Positions 17,596 to 27,184 are shown, counted from the stretch's first letter. The stretch is DNA of 64,000 nt from Janthinobacterium silvisoli (GCF_014200725.1 NZ_JACHCL010000001.1:992001-1056000); one strand, 5' to 3'. Notes: generated by a model not told the origin, from the letters alone. A program made the numbers and translations.

Positions 17596-18927
17596 ATGAG
17601 CATGGCAGCGAAAGTCCTGTGGGGCGAGGGCCTGTTTTTACGGCCCCAGCATTTCCAGCGCCAGGATCAATATCACGAAGCGCGGCTGCACCATACGGCT
17701 AGCGCCCTGCATCCTTATCTGTGGGGCGTAGCGCACATGGAATGGGATACGGAAGCGTTCAAGACCAACACCTTGCGCCTGAACGCGCTGTCGGCGATTT
17801 TCCGCGACGGCGAAGTATTCGATGCAGCCGGCGACGGCGCACCCGGCGGCGACACCCTGCCGCCAGCGGTGGACTTGTCGGCGCTGCCGCCGGCGCTGCA
17901 GGAAGTGACGTATTACGCGGCGCTGCCGGCCGTCAACCGCGAAGGCGCCAACTACTCGCTGCAAAATTTTCCCGAGGGTGGCGACACACCAGCCAATACC
18001 CGCTTTGTGCATGCCCTGCGCGCCACGCCCGACCTGTTTACCGATTCAGCCGTAGCCGACGTGGCCTACCTGAAAAAAAACCTGCGCCTGATTCCCGACA
18101 GCGAAGCGCGCGGCTCCTACGATTGCCTGCCGCTGATCGCGCTGCGGCGCACGGTGTCGGGCGGCTTCGAAGCCGTGCCGTCCTTCATGCCGCCGATCCT
18201 GGCGATCGCCGGCGCACCGCGCCTGCATGGCTTGCTCGAGCGGCTGCTCGATGCGCTGCAAGCGAAGGTCGATGCACTGCATGGCCATCACCGCGAACCG
18301 AGCCGCAACGTGATCGAATTCCGTTCGGGCGACGTGTCCTCATTCTGGCTGCTGCATACGATCAGCACGGCAGCCGCCGCGCTGATGCACTATGTGCGCC
18401 ACCCTGCGCTGCATCCCGAGCGCCTGTACGAAGCGCTGCTGGCGCTGGCGGGCGGACTGCTCAGCTACTCCAGGCATTACACGCTGGCCAGCCTGCCCGC
18501 CTACGACCATGGACAGCCGGGCCCCTGCTTCGCCGCCATCGACAGCATCATCCGCGAACTGGTCGACACGGTGATCTCGTCCAAATATTTTTCCATCGCC
18601 CTGCTTGAGGACAAACCCTCGTACCACCTGGGCAAACTCGATTCGGGCAAGATCGACCAGTACACCACCCTGTACCTGGCCATTCGCGCAGCCATACCAG
18701 CCATCGAACTGGTGGACATCGTGCCCGTGCGCGTAAAAGTGGGCGCGCCGGAAGACGTGGACAAATGCGTGCTGTCGGCCATGCCCGTGCGGCCCGACAC
18801 CTATTATTTTGCGATTGAAAACCGCGGCGTGCTGTATGAGCAGATGCTCAAGGCGCAATCGATCTCGGTGTATGTCCCGGCCGGCATCCGCGACCTGCAG
18901 CTTGAACTGATCGCGGTGACAGCATGA
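17596..18927 (+). CDS. tssK: Type VI secretion baseplate-membrane connector TssK
   Basis: The 443-residue protein starts with the family signature KVLWGEGLFLRPQHFQRQDQ. The ATG at 17596 follows GGGAGA, and a slightly longer frame from 17560 is rejected. Further blocks typical of TssK are DSEARGSYDCLPLIAL, FWLLHTISTAAAALMHY and SLPAYDH, and the C-terminal half includes FFHIALLED-like sequence (YFSIALLED). TssK links the baseplate wedge to TssL and TssM. Its stop overlaps the tssL start (ATGA). Confidence 0.96.
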   Translation: MSMAAKVLWGEGLFLRPQHFQRQDQYHEARLHHTASALHPYLWGVAHMEWDTEAFKTNTLRLNALSAIFRDGEVFDAAGDGAPGGDTLPPAVDLSALPPALQEVTYYAALPAVNREGANYSLQNFPEGGDTPANTRFVHALRATPDLFTDSAVADVAYLKKNLRLIPDSEARGSYDCLPLIALRRTVSGGFEAVPSFMPPILAIAGAPRLHGLLERLLDALQAKVDALHGHHREPSRNVIEFRSGDVSSFWLLHTISTAAAALMHYVRHPALHPERLYEALLALAGGLLSYSRHYTLASLPAYDHGQPGPCFAAIDSIIRELVDTVISSKYFSIALLEDKPSYHLGKLDSGKIDQYTTLYLAIRAAIPAIELVDIVPVRVKVGAPEDVDKCVLSAMPVRPDTYYFAIENRGVLYEQMLKAQSISVYVPAGIRDLQLELIAVTA

Positions 18928-19712
18928 GCCAGCTCATCGAACGGCGCGCCGCGCCATCGCTGCTGGGCGGGCGCGGCGCCCCTACCAACGCAGGCGCCAC
19001 GCGCCAGACCGGCAGCGCCCTGCTGGACCTGATGCATGAAGGCTTTTATATGCTCTTCATGCTCAAGCATGGCTCGGCGCCCGGCGACGAGCAGGGCTTC
19101 ATGGACAGGATCACGGCCTTCCTCGAAGACTTCAGCCGCGAAGCAAAGAAGAGCCGCGCCGACGGCGACGATATCGAGGCTGCCAAATATGCGTTTTGCG
19201 CAGCCGTCGATGAAATCATCCTGGCCTCGCCCTTCACCATCCGCAAGCAGTGGGAACGGCGTCCGCTACAGTTGCTGATCTTTGGCGACCAGCTGGCTGG
19301 CGAGCACTTCTTCGACCGCCTCGACGCCCTGCGCGGCAAGGGTGCCATGCGGGTGCAGGCGCTGCAGGTGTTTCATATGTGCCTGCTGCTGGGTTTCCAG
19401 GGAAAGTACGCCAGCGAGGGCAGTGAAAAGCTCAGCTACCTGACTGGCCGCCTGGGCGACGAGATCGCCCATATCAAGGGCAAGAGCCGTGGCTTCGCGC
19501 CGCGCGCCGAGCGCCCCGACCAGGTGGTCAACAAGCGCCGCAGCGATGTGCCGCTGTGGGCGCTCACCAGCGTGTTTGCCCTGCTGGCCATCTGCGCCTA
19601 CCTGGGCTTGAAAACCCATTTGACGGCCGGCACGCAAACTACCCTGGCGGGCTATGCCGACCTGGTCAAGCTGGCGCCCAGCCCGGCGCATCTGACCATC
19701 ACGCTACCGTGA
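18924..19712 (+). CDS. tssL: Type VI secretion inner-membrane protein TssL (DotU)
   Basis: The 262-residue protein has a DotU cytoplasmic domain (LLDLMHEGFYMLFMLKHG, AKYAFCAAVDEIILAS, HFFDRLDALR, YLCLLLGFQGKY-like block) and a single C-terminal transmembrane segment near residues 213-231 (VPLWALTSVFALLAICAYLG). It lacks a fused OmpA domain; the separate OmpA-family protein downstream may supply peptidoglycan binding. Its stop directly abuts the stop of that convergent gene (19712/19713). Confidence 0.95.
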   Translation: MSQLIERRAAPSLLGGRGAPTNAGATRQTGSALLDLMHEGFYMLFMLKHGSAPGDEQGFMDRITAFLEDFSREAKKSRADGDDIEAAKYAFCAAVDEIILASPFTIRKQWERRPLQLLIFGDQLAGEHFFDRLDALRGKGAMRVQALQVFHMCLLLGFQGKYASEGSEKLSYLTGRLGDEIAHIKGKSRGFAPRAERPDQVVNKRRSDVPLWALTSVFALLAICAYLGLKTHLTAGTQTTLAGYADLVKLAPSPAHLTITLP

Positions 19713-20495
19713 TTATTGTGCAATCCTGAACTCGATGCGCCGGTTACGCGCCCGGCCATCGGCGGTGGTGTTAGCCGCCACCGGACGGTCCGGCCCCTGG
19801 CCCGACGCGACCAGCATTTCCGGCTTGATCCCCTTGGTGGCCAGGTAAGTGCGCACGGCTTCGGCGCGCGCCTGGCTCAGGGCCAGGTTGCTGGCCCGCA
19901 GACCCGTATTGTCCGTGTGGCCGATTACTTCCACCTTGCGCTCCTTGAGCTTTTGCATCACGGCCGCCATCTCGTCGAGGATGGCCAGCCCTGCCGGCGT
20001 GATGCTGGCCTGGCCAACATCAAATTCGACAATGCGCTTGTCCAGCGCCGTGTCCAGCAGCCCCTGCTCCGACGCGCTCACGCGCAAGCCGTTGTTGACG
20101 ACGTAGGTGGGATTGAGGCTGGTGGCGATGTCGCTGGCGATCTGCTGGCGCTGGAACTCGTTGGCCACCTCGCCGCGCACGCTGACGTTACTGCCGGCGA
20201 TACTGATCTGGCCGCGCGAAATCAGCTTCAGGTTGGGCGTGATCAGCTTTTGCACATAAGCATTCCAGTTGGCCGGCACGGCCACATTGCCGATGGTGAT
20301 CTGGTCGACCACCCGTTCAACGCCATACAACTCGCGCAGGCGCGCCAGCACGGCCGCCTTGGCCACTTCATCGGCCAGGGTGCCCGTCACCAGGATTTGC
20401 CCCGGCAAGGGCGTGACGGGCGCAGGCGCCTGGTTCTGCGCCTGGGCCGGGGTCAGGGGAAAAGACAGGAGCAAGGGTAGCAGCAACGATTTCAT
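19713..20495 (-). CDS. T6SS-associated OmpA-family peptidoglycan-binding protein
   Basis: This 260-residue exported protein has a signal peptide of about 19 residues ending AQA. The middle is BON-like (LADEVAKAAVLARLRELYG, GEVANEFQRQQIASDIA). Residues ~145-260 form an OmpA/MotB domain with the peptidoglycan-binding signature GHTDNTGLRASNLALSQARA and the closing GRARNRRIEFRIAQ. The position beside tssL and tagF suggests it anchors the secretion complex to peptidoglycan, replacing the OmpA domain missing from TssL. It follows tagF by 9 bp and ends the minus-strand block from the M15 peptidase gene through tssM. Confidence 0.87.
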   Translation of the reverse strand: MKSLLLPLLLSFPLTPAQAQNQAPAPVTPLPGQILVTGTLADEVAKAAVLARLRELYGVERVVDQITIGNVAVPANWNAYVQKLITPNLKLISRGQISIAGSNVSVRGEVANEFQRQQIASDIATSLNPTYVVNNGLRVSASEQGLLDTALDKRIVEFDVGQASITPAGLAILDEMAAVMQKLKERKVEVIGHTDNTGLRASNLALSQARAEAVRTYLATKGIKPEMLVASGQGPDRPVAANTTADGRARNRRIEFRIAQ

Positions 20496-20504
20496 GATGG
20501 TCTT

Positions 20505-21485
20505 TCAGGCAAAGGCGTCGGAAAACATGGCGCAGGCCGAGCGCAGCGACAGCTGCTCCTGCTGCAAACACGATGACAAACGGCGCAGGGCCGCATCCTG
20601 CTCCAGCTGGCCATCGACCCAGTCCAGCTGGTCGAACACGATCAGCCGTTCACCGGCCGCCTGCGGATCGATCAGCGCACGCAAGGTATGCGGATCGGCG
20701 CCGCAAAAACCGATCACCAGCACCGGCGCTTCATCGACATGGGCGAAAAACAGCGCCAGCTCGAATTCGGCCTGACGCAGGAAGGGTGCGACCAGGTGCA
20801 GCCAGAAACTGGCCACCACTTCGCGCTGCTGTTCATCGCGTGGCAGCGGCAGCACCAGGCTTTTTTCCAGGCGCGGACGGCCGCTGCGGCGCACCGGGCG
20901 CAGCAGCAGTCCCAATCCCAGCAGCAGTTCGCGTACCGTCACGGGAAAGGCCGGTGATGCCAGCATCACTTGCAGTTCGCGCACCGTATGCGTTTGCAAA
21001 AAACCGGCCAGCTGCGCCGCGTGGCAGGCGGCGCCGGGGGAGATTTCCACCACGTTGCCAGCCAGCGCCAGCAATGCCGGTCCCGGCTCGGCGCTGGCCA
21101 GGATGCCGGCCGACAGGCGTTCGCAACTGCTCCACAAAGGCGCCAGCACCAGCGGACTGCAAGCGACAAAGGCCTCGGCGTCATCGATTTCCAGCGCGCT
21201 CATGGCCATAAAAGGAAAGCGGCGCTGCGACTGGTCGCTGCTCGCTTCGAGGCGGCCGGCGATGGCGCGCCGGCTGCGCGTGCCGACAAAGGCGAAACGC
21301 AGCGGCGGCAAGGCGTCGTAATTGAGCTTCCAGCGCGGCGCGGCCGTCAGCGCATTCATGACCTGCGCCAGCCAGTCGTCCAGCAGCTGCACCAGCGCAT
21401 GGTTGTCTGCCGCCTTGATGAAATCACCGCGCGCGGGGATCTTGCCGAAATAAGCGAGGCGCACCTGCTGCGGCGGGCGCGTCAT
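20505..21485 (-). CDS. tagF: Type VI secretion-associated protein TagF
   Basis: The 326-residue protein starts with a TagF (DUF2094) domain: YFGKIPARGDFIKAADNHALVQ, then LRFAFVGT and RRFPFMAMS. In Pseudomonas aeruginosa TagF holds T6SS assembly in check at the post-translational level, acting against the threonine-phosphorylation pathway. No PpkA kinase or PppA phosphatase gene is seen in this window, so a phosphorylation-independent role is possible. The start overlaps the tssM stop (ATGA). Confidence 0.9.
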   Translation of the reverse strand: MTRPPQQVRLAYFGKIPARGDFIKAADNHALVQLLDDWLAQVMNALTAAPRWKLNYDALPPLRFAFVGTRSRRAIAGRLEASSDQSQRRFPFMAMSALEIDDAEAFVACSPLVLAPLWSSCERLSAGILASAEPGPALLALAGNVVEISPGAACHAAQLAGFLQTHTVRELQVMLASPAFPVTVRELLLGLGLLLRPVRRSGRPRLEKSLVLPLPRDEQQREVVASFWLHLVAPFLRQAEFELALFFAHVDEAPVLVIGFCGADPHTLRALIDPQAAGERLIVFDQLDWVDGQLEQDAALRRLSSCLQQEQLSLRSACAMFSDAFA

Positions 21486-24400
21486 TTCGCCTCCCCAGGC
21501 GCGACGGCGGCGATGGCCGGCGCAGGCAAAGGTACGGGTGCAGGCGCAGCAACGCCGCCGACGATGGTTTCCGGCAGCTTCATGCCGCGAAAGCCCTGTT
21601 CCTGCACCGCGGTGTCGGCGCCCACCCCCGTCGTCTCGGCGCTGCTGGTAATTTTCAAATCCAGCGCCACGACCACCTCGCCGCGCGACCAGCGCAATTC
21701 AAACACGCCGCCGTCCTTGCGCTTCTTGACTGCCGCATCGATCATGCGCTTCAAGCCAAACTGGCCCGGCTCGTTGAACAGTTCGACCGTGCGCCCGTCA
21801 AAGGTGACGGCGCTGATCCTGGCCCCCGCCGCGCCCTGCGCACTTGGATGTACCATATTCGTCCACTGCGCCGGCGTGTTGCGGTAACGTAGCTGCTGGC
21901 CGTCGACTTCCACAGTGTATTCCAGCGTGCCTGGCGCCGGCGACGGCAGTATTTGAAACACCGTTTGCGCGCCGCCAGAGGTGGCCGCCACACCGCCCGC
22001 GCCCAGCGGCGCGATCCAGGCTGGAAAACGCGCCACCATCTGCGGCGACAGATTGATGCCCATGTCGGCCCAGGTGCGCGGCGCCAGCATGTCGCCGCGC
22101 CGCACCACCAGCGGGCCCATCGAGGTCGTGACGAATTTCGCCACCAGCCCTTCCGGACCGAAGAACTGGCCGATCTCCAGGTTGCTGGCCTCGATGCGCG
22201 CCGTGGGTGCAAACGGATATTTGTTTGCCAGTGTACGCTGGAACGGCTCATACACTTGCGCCGTCCAGGTCTTGTTTACTTCCAGTTCGGCTGGCGCCAC
22301 GATGACGGCAAAGGTCTGCGTCAAAGGGCGCACCAGGATCGGACGGATGGCCAGTTTTTGCGCGTCGCTCATGCCCGTCAACATCTGCTCGTCGACCAGT
22401 TTCAAGGCATCGGCCAGTTCCGAGCCGGCGCCTTCCAGCGTCTGCTGCATGAACTGCTTGGCGCCCGGCCCTGCATCACCCTGATTCTTCAGCTGGTTCA
22501 AACGGCTGCGCAGTTTCGACAGCGCTTCCAGGTAGGCACGCATCAAGGAGGCGTCTTTGTCCTGCGCCGCCACCAGCTTGCCCACGCCGGCAAATTCGCG
22601 GCCAACCGGTCCCATGGGTTTATCCAGGCGGGCCGGATCGAGCTGCGCGTTCAGGCCGGGATTGGCGGTCAGCTGCGATGGCGCGCGGCGCAGCACCGTT
22701 TCCTTGAACCAGGCGATGATGCCCCGCTCGGCCTTGCGCAGTTCCGCATTCTGCAGGGCCGGATTATCCCATGAGGTTTCCTGGTATATCGTCGTCAGCA
22801 GTTTGGCGATCGGCGACGATTGCGGGTCGCCCAGCCGGTTCATCGCCAGCACCGCGCCGTCAAAACCTTTCAGGTCGGCGATGGCCACGCCCTGCACGAA
22901 CTTTTGCCATTCGCGCGCATAGTCGGCCTTGTACAGCGCCACCAGATTTTTCTCGATCTGCTCAGGACTGCCTTCCAGCGTCAGGTCGTCGGTGGAAGCG
23001 CTTTTCAAGACCCAGTCGGCGCTTTGCAGTTCGCGGTTGGCGGCGTCGCGGAAGGCATTCTCGACAAATTTTTCCCAGGCCTGGCGGGTAAAGGCGCCGG
23101 ATACCGCATGGCTGCCCGCCAGCAGCGCCTGGTCCTGTTCGCCGACGATGCGCGCCACCGTCACGCCGGGAAACCGCGTCGATGCGCGTGCCTTGATGTC
23201 GGCGTACACGCGCTCGCGGGCGGGCATGCCGCGCACCACCCGGCGCAGGTTTTCGCGCGCCTGGTCGACCAGCGCCAGCTTTTGCGTGATGCGCGGCCAC
23301 GATGGGTCGCTCACCTGCGCCAGGTAAAACGTCATCAGCCGCTCGGCGCTGCGTATCATCTGCTCGCGCGGCATGGCGCCCCGGTTGCCCTCCAGCCAGC
23401 CGCGCCAGAAACGCGTCATCTGGTCGTTCAGATGGCTGCTTTCGGCATGCGTTTTATCGGCCAGCATCAGATAGGTTTTCAGCGCATTGTAGGCGTCTTC
23501 CACGTTGGTCGGCGACGCTGCCTGATACGTCGCTCCCGCAGATGGACGCGCCGCCTCGGGCGTGCGCGAAGCCGGCTGCAATTGCTCGGCGCTGCCATTC
23601 ATTTCCGCCAGCAAGCCTTCCAGTCCGGCCACCACCGGTTCGAGCATCACATGGCGGACGCCGTTGAAATACTCTTCGCGCAGCTTGCGCTCCAGCAAAT
23701 TGCCTTGATACAGGCCCATGCGCAAGGACCAGGGGCGTTGCGTGCGGTAGGCTTCCAGCTGCTCGATGCGGTCTTGCAGGATCTCGAGTGCTTCCAGCCG
23801 CGATTGCAGGTCCAGGCGCTGGTCTTGCAGGCGCACCACCTTGTTCAGGTCAGCCTCGACATTGGCCACCAGTTGCCGGTTGCCCAGGTAAGACCAGCTC
23901 CAGGCGCCCAGGCTGCCACCCAAGGCCAGGGTGGCGGCGAAAAACACCGCATACTTGAAGCGTTGCTTGGCCGGACTGGCATAGTTGGCCACCAGATACT
24001 TGTCGGCAAAGATCACCTTGCGGAACAGATCCAGCAAAAAGTAACCATGCTGGCGCCGGCTGACCGCTGCCGGTGCTGGCGCAAAAGCCAGGTCGAAACG
24101 GCGCGCCACCTGCTGCGACGAAGCGCTGACCGGCTCGCCTTCCTGTAAAGCGCTGGTCAGATAAAAGCCACGGAACACGGGCTGGAACTGGAAAGGATTT
24201 TCTTCAAACAAGGTCGCGATGAAGATGCGCAGCGAGTTCTTGATGGCGGCAAATTCGAGCGGAAAAGTAAACACGCCGGGCGCCATGGTCGTGCGTTGCC
24301 GGTGCGCCATGTTTGCCAGGCTCAGTTCCGTCAAGCCATCGTGCAACTCGTCGAAACTCTGGTCAAAAAACGTCAGCAATTGCTGCGTGGGCAGCTTGCG

Positions 24401-25279
24401 CTGATAGGGCATGGTAGCGCCCCAGGCACGCTCGCGTTCGCTACGCTCGGCATCCGCAAAGAATTCCGTAAAGCCGGCGATCAGGTCCGCCTTGGTGAAG
24501 ACGATATACAGCGGCGCGAACACTTCCAGGCGCTCGATCACATCCTGCACGCGCTTGCGCAAGCTGCGCGCCAGTTGCATGCCGGCTTCGGGGTCGCCGC
24601 TCAGTTCGGCAATGCTGACGGCAACGATAATGCCGTTGATCGGCGCCTTGCGCCGGTATTTTTTCAGCAGGTCGAGAAAGCCGAACCACTCGCCACGGTG
24701 TTCGTCGACCACCGAATAGCGGCCCGCCGTGTCGAGCACGATGCCATCGGTGGTGAAAAACCAGTCGCAGTTGCGGGTACCGCCCACGCCTTGCACGATC
24801 TTGCCGTCAGCGAAGGGAAATTGCAGGCCCGAATGCAAAATCGCACTGCTCTTGCCGGCAGCCGGGTTGCCGATAATCATATACCACGGCAATTCATACA
24901 GGGCTGCCGCGCCTGACTTCAAGCCCAGCTTGGAACTTTTGATGGTCTCGATGGCTTCCAGCATGCCGGCACGCAAGGTGTCGAGTTCACCATGCTGCGC
25001 CTGCCTGGTATGCTGGGCTTCGGCAGCATTGGCGGCGGCGATTTCAGCCTGGTTCAAGATGGCCTGGCCCAGCGCCTGCGCATCGCGCCGCGCCCGGCGA
25101 CGCTGCAGCAGCCAAAAAACCAGCCAGGCCAGCAGCGCCAGCAGCAACAAGGCCAGCGCCCAGACCAGGGCCACTTCCAGCAGCTCGGCGCCCAGGTAGA
25201 GGGACAGGGCCAGCGCCACGAAAGCAAGGATGGTCAGATGGCGGCTATCAGTGAGGAAATTCCAGATTCGTCGCAGCAT
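21482..25279 (-). CDS. tssM: Type VI secretion inner-membrane protein TssM (IcmF)
   Basis: The 1265-residue protein is the main trans-envelope component. The start at 25279 (MLRRIWNFLTDSRHL) is used; a frame 21 codons longer adds no hydrophobic or family sequence. Two transmembrane helices lie near residues 16-58 and a third near 425 (FKYAVFFAATLALGGSLG). Walker A is GNPAAGKS at 137-144, and the following blocks GGTRNCDWFFT, VLDTAGRYS and VFTKADLI are a GTPase-like IcmF domain. The periplasmic part ends with an Ig-like fold that contacts TssJ. It is coupled to tagF by ATGA overlap. Confidence 0.96.
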   Translation of the reverse strand: MLRRIWNFLTDSRHLTILAFVALALSLYLGAELLEVALVWALALLLLALLAWLVFWLLQRRRARRDAQALGQAILNQAEIAAANAAEAQHTRQAQHGELDTLRAGMLEAIETIKSSKLGLKSGAAALYELPWYMIIGNPAAGKSSAILHSGLQFPFADGKIVQGVGGTRNCDWFFTTDGIVLDTAGRYSVVDEHRGEWFGFLDLLKKYRRKAPINGIIVAVSIAELSGDPEAGMQLARSLRKRVQDVIERLEVFAPLYIVFTKADLIAGFTEFFADAERSERERAWGATMPYQRKLPTQQLLTFFDQSFDELHDGLTELSLANMAHRQRTTMAPGVFTFPLEFAAIKNSLRIFIATLFEENPFQFQPVFRGFYLTSALQEGEPVSASSQQVARRFDLAFAPAPAAVSRRQHGYFLLDLFRKVIFADKYLVANYASPAKQRFKYAVFFAATLALGGSLGAWSWSYLGNRQLVANVEADLNKVVRLQDQRLDLQSRLEALEILQDRIEQLEAYRTQRPWSLRMGLYQGNLLERKLREEYFNGVRHVMLEPVVAGLEGLLAEMNGSAEQLQPASRTPEAARPSAGATYQAASPTNVEDAYNALKTYLMLADKTHAESSHLNDQMTRFWRGWLEGNRGAMPREQMIRSAERLMTFYLAQVSDPSWPRITQKLALVDQARENLRRVVRGMPARERVYADIKARASTRFPGVTVARIVGEQDQALLAGSHAVSGAFTRQAWEKFVENAFRDAANRELQSADWVLKSASTDDLTLEGSPEQIEKNLVALYKADYAREWQKFVQGVAIADLKGFDGAVLAMNRLGDPQSSPIAKLLTTIYQETSWDNPALQNAELRKAERGIIAWFKETVLRRAPSQLTANPGLNAQLDPARLDKPMGPVGREFAGVGKLVAAQDKDASLMRAYLEALSKLRSRLNQLKNQGDAGPGAKQFMQQTLEGAGSELADALKLVDEQMLTGMSDAQKLAIRPILVRPLTQTFAVIVAPAELEVNKTWTAQVYEPFQRTLANKYPFAPTARIEASNLEIGQFFGPEGLVAKFVTTSMGPLVVRRGDMLAPRTWADMGINLSPQMVARFPAWIAPLGAGGVAATSGGAQTVFQILPSPAPGTLEYTVEVDGQQLRYRNTPAQWTNMVHPSAQGAAGARISAVTFDGRTVELFNEPGQFGLKRMIDAAVKKRKDGGVFELRWSRGEVVVALDLKITSSAETTGVGADTAVQEQGFRGMKLPETIVGGVAAPAPVPLPAPAIAAVAPGEAK

Positions 25280-25510
25280 GGTAGTCCCAGGTAAAGGTCG
25301 GGATAGGGAATTAACCGCCTTGCAATAGCGGACCCGGCCCATGCTGACAGCAATAAAGCACGTGTTTCTTGACTTGCAACAAGCATCGGGGACACGCTAA
25401 AAACGCTGGCCCGGCCGTGATTGACGCGGCGCAAGCATGGGGCTGCCAACAGAAAAGACCACCATGGCGCGGGCTAGAATGGCTGGCACAGCACAGACTT
25501 GAGAAGCAGA

Positions 25511-26350
25511 TTATTTACCCAGCACGCCAGGCTGGCGCAGCTCCGTATGGCCGAAATCCATCATGGCCCAGCGCCCTCCCCAGCGCAAGCCCACCGATTC
25601 GGCCGTCACGCCATATAGATGGTAACCGCGCATGGCCCAGGCATTTTTTTCAGAAATGATGAGTTTTCCTTCGTGCATGAAAGCGCAATCGGCCGCCAAG
25701 CCGTACTGGTGATAGCTTTGAAAAGCCTTCGCATTCGTCACCTGCGGTCCGGCTGCGGCCAGCAAGTTTTGCCGCCCGGGACTGCGGTAACCTTCCAGCA
25801 GCACCATGTCGTAGCCGTGCATTTCTTTCATGATCTTGAACACCAGCAGCAAACGCTGGGCGTAATCATGGTCGAGCAATTGCCAGTTGCGGCTGGCGCC
25901 ATCGAGCATGGGACGCAGCTGCGTCACTTCCGCTGTCGTAAAAAACAGCGGCGGCAAGGTGGGCGGCGGCACCAGCTGTTCGCCCCGCAGCAAGTCGCTG
26001 ACCTGCTCGTTAATAGCGTGCTGCTGGTCGGTATAGCCGCGCAAGGCGATGCGGTCGCCGGACAGCCAGGCCAGCAGTGGTGGAATGATGATCAGCAAGG
26101 CGCCGGCCAGCGACAGCCAGCGGTGCTGCAGCAGCAAACGCCAGCCCTGGAGCAGGCCGCTGCCCGTGTCGCGCTGCAAGCGCTGCCATTGCGCACCACC
26201 GCCATGCTGCAAGCGTTGCGCGCGCCGCTGCACACGCCAGCCCAGGTTGACCATCGCTTGCAGCAGCAGGGCGCGGCCGGCTAGAAACAGCAATAGCCAG
26301 CAAGCGAAACATGCCAGCAGGAAGTACATCAGGACCAGGGCGATGAACAT
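25511..26350 (-). CDS. Membrane-anchored M15-family peptidoglycan L,D-type endopeptidase, probable T6SS accessory
   Basis: The 279-residue protein has an N-terminal transmembrane helix (residues ~3-24) and a second hydrophobic segment (~80-96). A C-terminal M15 metallopeptidase domain follows. Zinc ligands are readable: SYHQYGLAAD gives H214 and D221, and DFGHTEL gives H268, with EGYRSPGRQN ahead of them. M15 enzymes cleave peptide cross-bridges; TagX of Acinetobacter is a membrane M15-type endopeptidase needed for T6SS passage through the wall. The start at 26350 has GGAG 7 bp upstream; the longer 404-codon frame is not supported. Its position upstream of tssM on the same strand fits a wall-remodelling role, which remains inference. 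Confidence 0.83.
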   Translation of the reverse strand: MFIALVLMYFLLACFACWLLLFLAGRALLLQAMVNLGWRVQRRAQRLQHGGGAQWQRLQRDTGSGLLQGWRLLLQHRWLSLAGALLIIIPPLLAWLSGDRIALRGYTDQQHAINEQVSDLLRGEQLVPPPTLPPLFFTTAEVTQLRPMLDGASRNWQLLDHDYAQRLLLVFKIMKEMHGYDMVLLEGYRSPGRQNLLAAAGPQVTNAKAFQSYHQYGLAADCAFMHEGKLIISEKNAWAMRGYHLYGVTAESVGLRWGGRWAMMDFGHTELRQPGVLGK

Positions 26351-26497
26351 GGGACGCTCCGTGTGGGGACTGGCGCGATGGCGGTGCATCATGAGGGAGC
26401 CAGCAGCATTGCTGTCTGGTATCACGCAATCGTAGGCGCGGACGCGGCAGTCAGGCGCGGTATACATCAAGCTTCGATTCAATCCGGAGGTACTATT

Positions 26498-27184
26498 GTG
26501 TCTGCATCGAAATCCACGGATGGACATCCATCCGGTCCCGACCTGCTGGGCAAACCATCCGCCGCAGCCGAGGGCCACCGCATCCTGTCGCAGCTCGAGC
26601 ATGGCGTGGCGCCGTCCGCCATCGCTGCGCCGCCAGGCCGACGACCTGCCTGGCGGCGTCCGACGGGCGCCGCGCTGTGCGTGCTGCTGGCAACAGCGCT
26701 TACCCTGTCCCTGCTGTCCACACACACCGGGGAAGAGACCGGGCCAGCCGCCGCAGCGCCGCTAATCGCCCCGGTGCAAGCGACCGTGCATGTTTCCGCA
26801 CATGCGCCACCTGCTATCCCCGCCACGGCTACGGCCACCATCGTCAACGTGGTAACACCCGCCACGCCAGCGTCCATCGCCGTGCCTGCCGTAAAGGCGG
26901 CCGAACGCAAGACAGTGATCCCGGAACGCAAGGGGGCCACTGTCAAGCCCGCGTCTATGGGCAACAGCGATAACGACGTGGCCTTGCTGGCGGCGATGGT
27001 GGCCCATGCTCACCGGCAAGATGCTGGACCTGCGGAGCCGTTGCGCGACATAGTGGTGCGCAAGGAAGAAGAGGAAACTGTCAGCCTGCTGCAGCGCTGC
27101 AAGCAGCTGGGTCTGATAGAAGGCATGCTGTGCCGCTCGCGCATCTGCTCAGGACGCTGGGACAGCGATCCCGCCTGCCATTAA
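26498..27184 (+). CDS. Hypothetical single-pass membrane protein with C-terminal cysteine motif
   Basis: The start is a GTG at 26498 with a strong CCGGAGG site 7 bp upstream; the frame is open further upstream but without any ribosome-binding site. The 228-residue product has a basic N-terminus, one transmembrane helix (GAALCVLLATALTLSLL), and a low-complexity Ala/Thr/Pro/Val periplasmic stretch. The last ~30 residues have four cysteines spaced C-x10-C-x4-C-x9-C (LLQRCKQLG, CRSRIC, CSGRW). No known domain was recognised. It is divergent from the M15 gene and its stop overlaps that of the convergent hydrolase by 4 bp. Confidence 0.65.
   Translation: MSASKSTDGHPSGPDLLGKPSAAAEGHRILSQLEHGVAPSAIAAPPGRRPAWRRPTGAALCVLLATALTLSLLSTHTGEETGPAAAAPLIAPVQATVHVSAHAPPAIPATATATIVNVVTPATPASIAVPAVKAAERKTVIPERKGATVKPASMGNSDNDVALLAAMVAHAHRQDAGPAEPLRDIVVRKEEEETVSLLQRCKQLGLIEGMLCRSRICSGRWDSDPACH

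Noticed and set aside
25369..25659. Small plus-strand frame in the gap between tssM and the M15 peptidase gene
   Set aside because: It overlaps the 3' end of the M15 gene on the other strand and has no ribosome-binding site or recognisable sequence.
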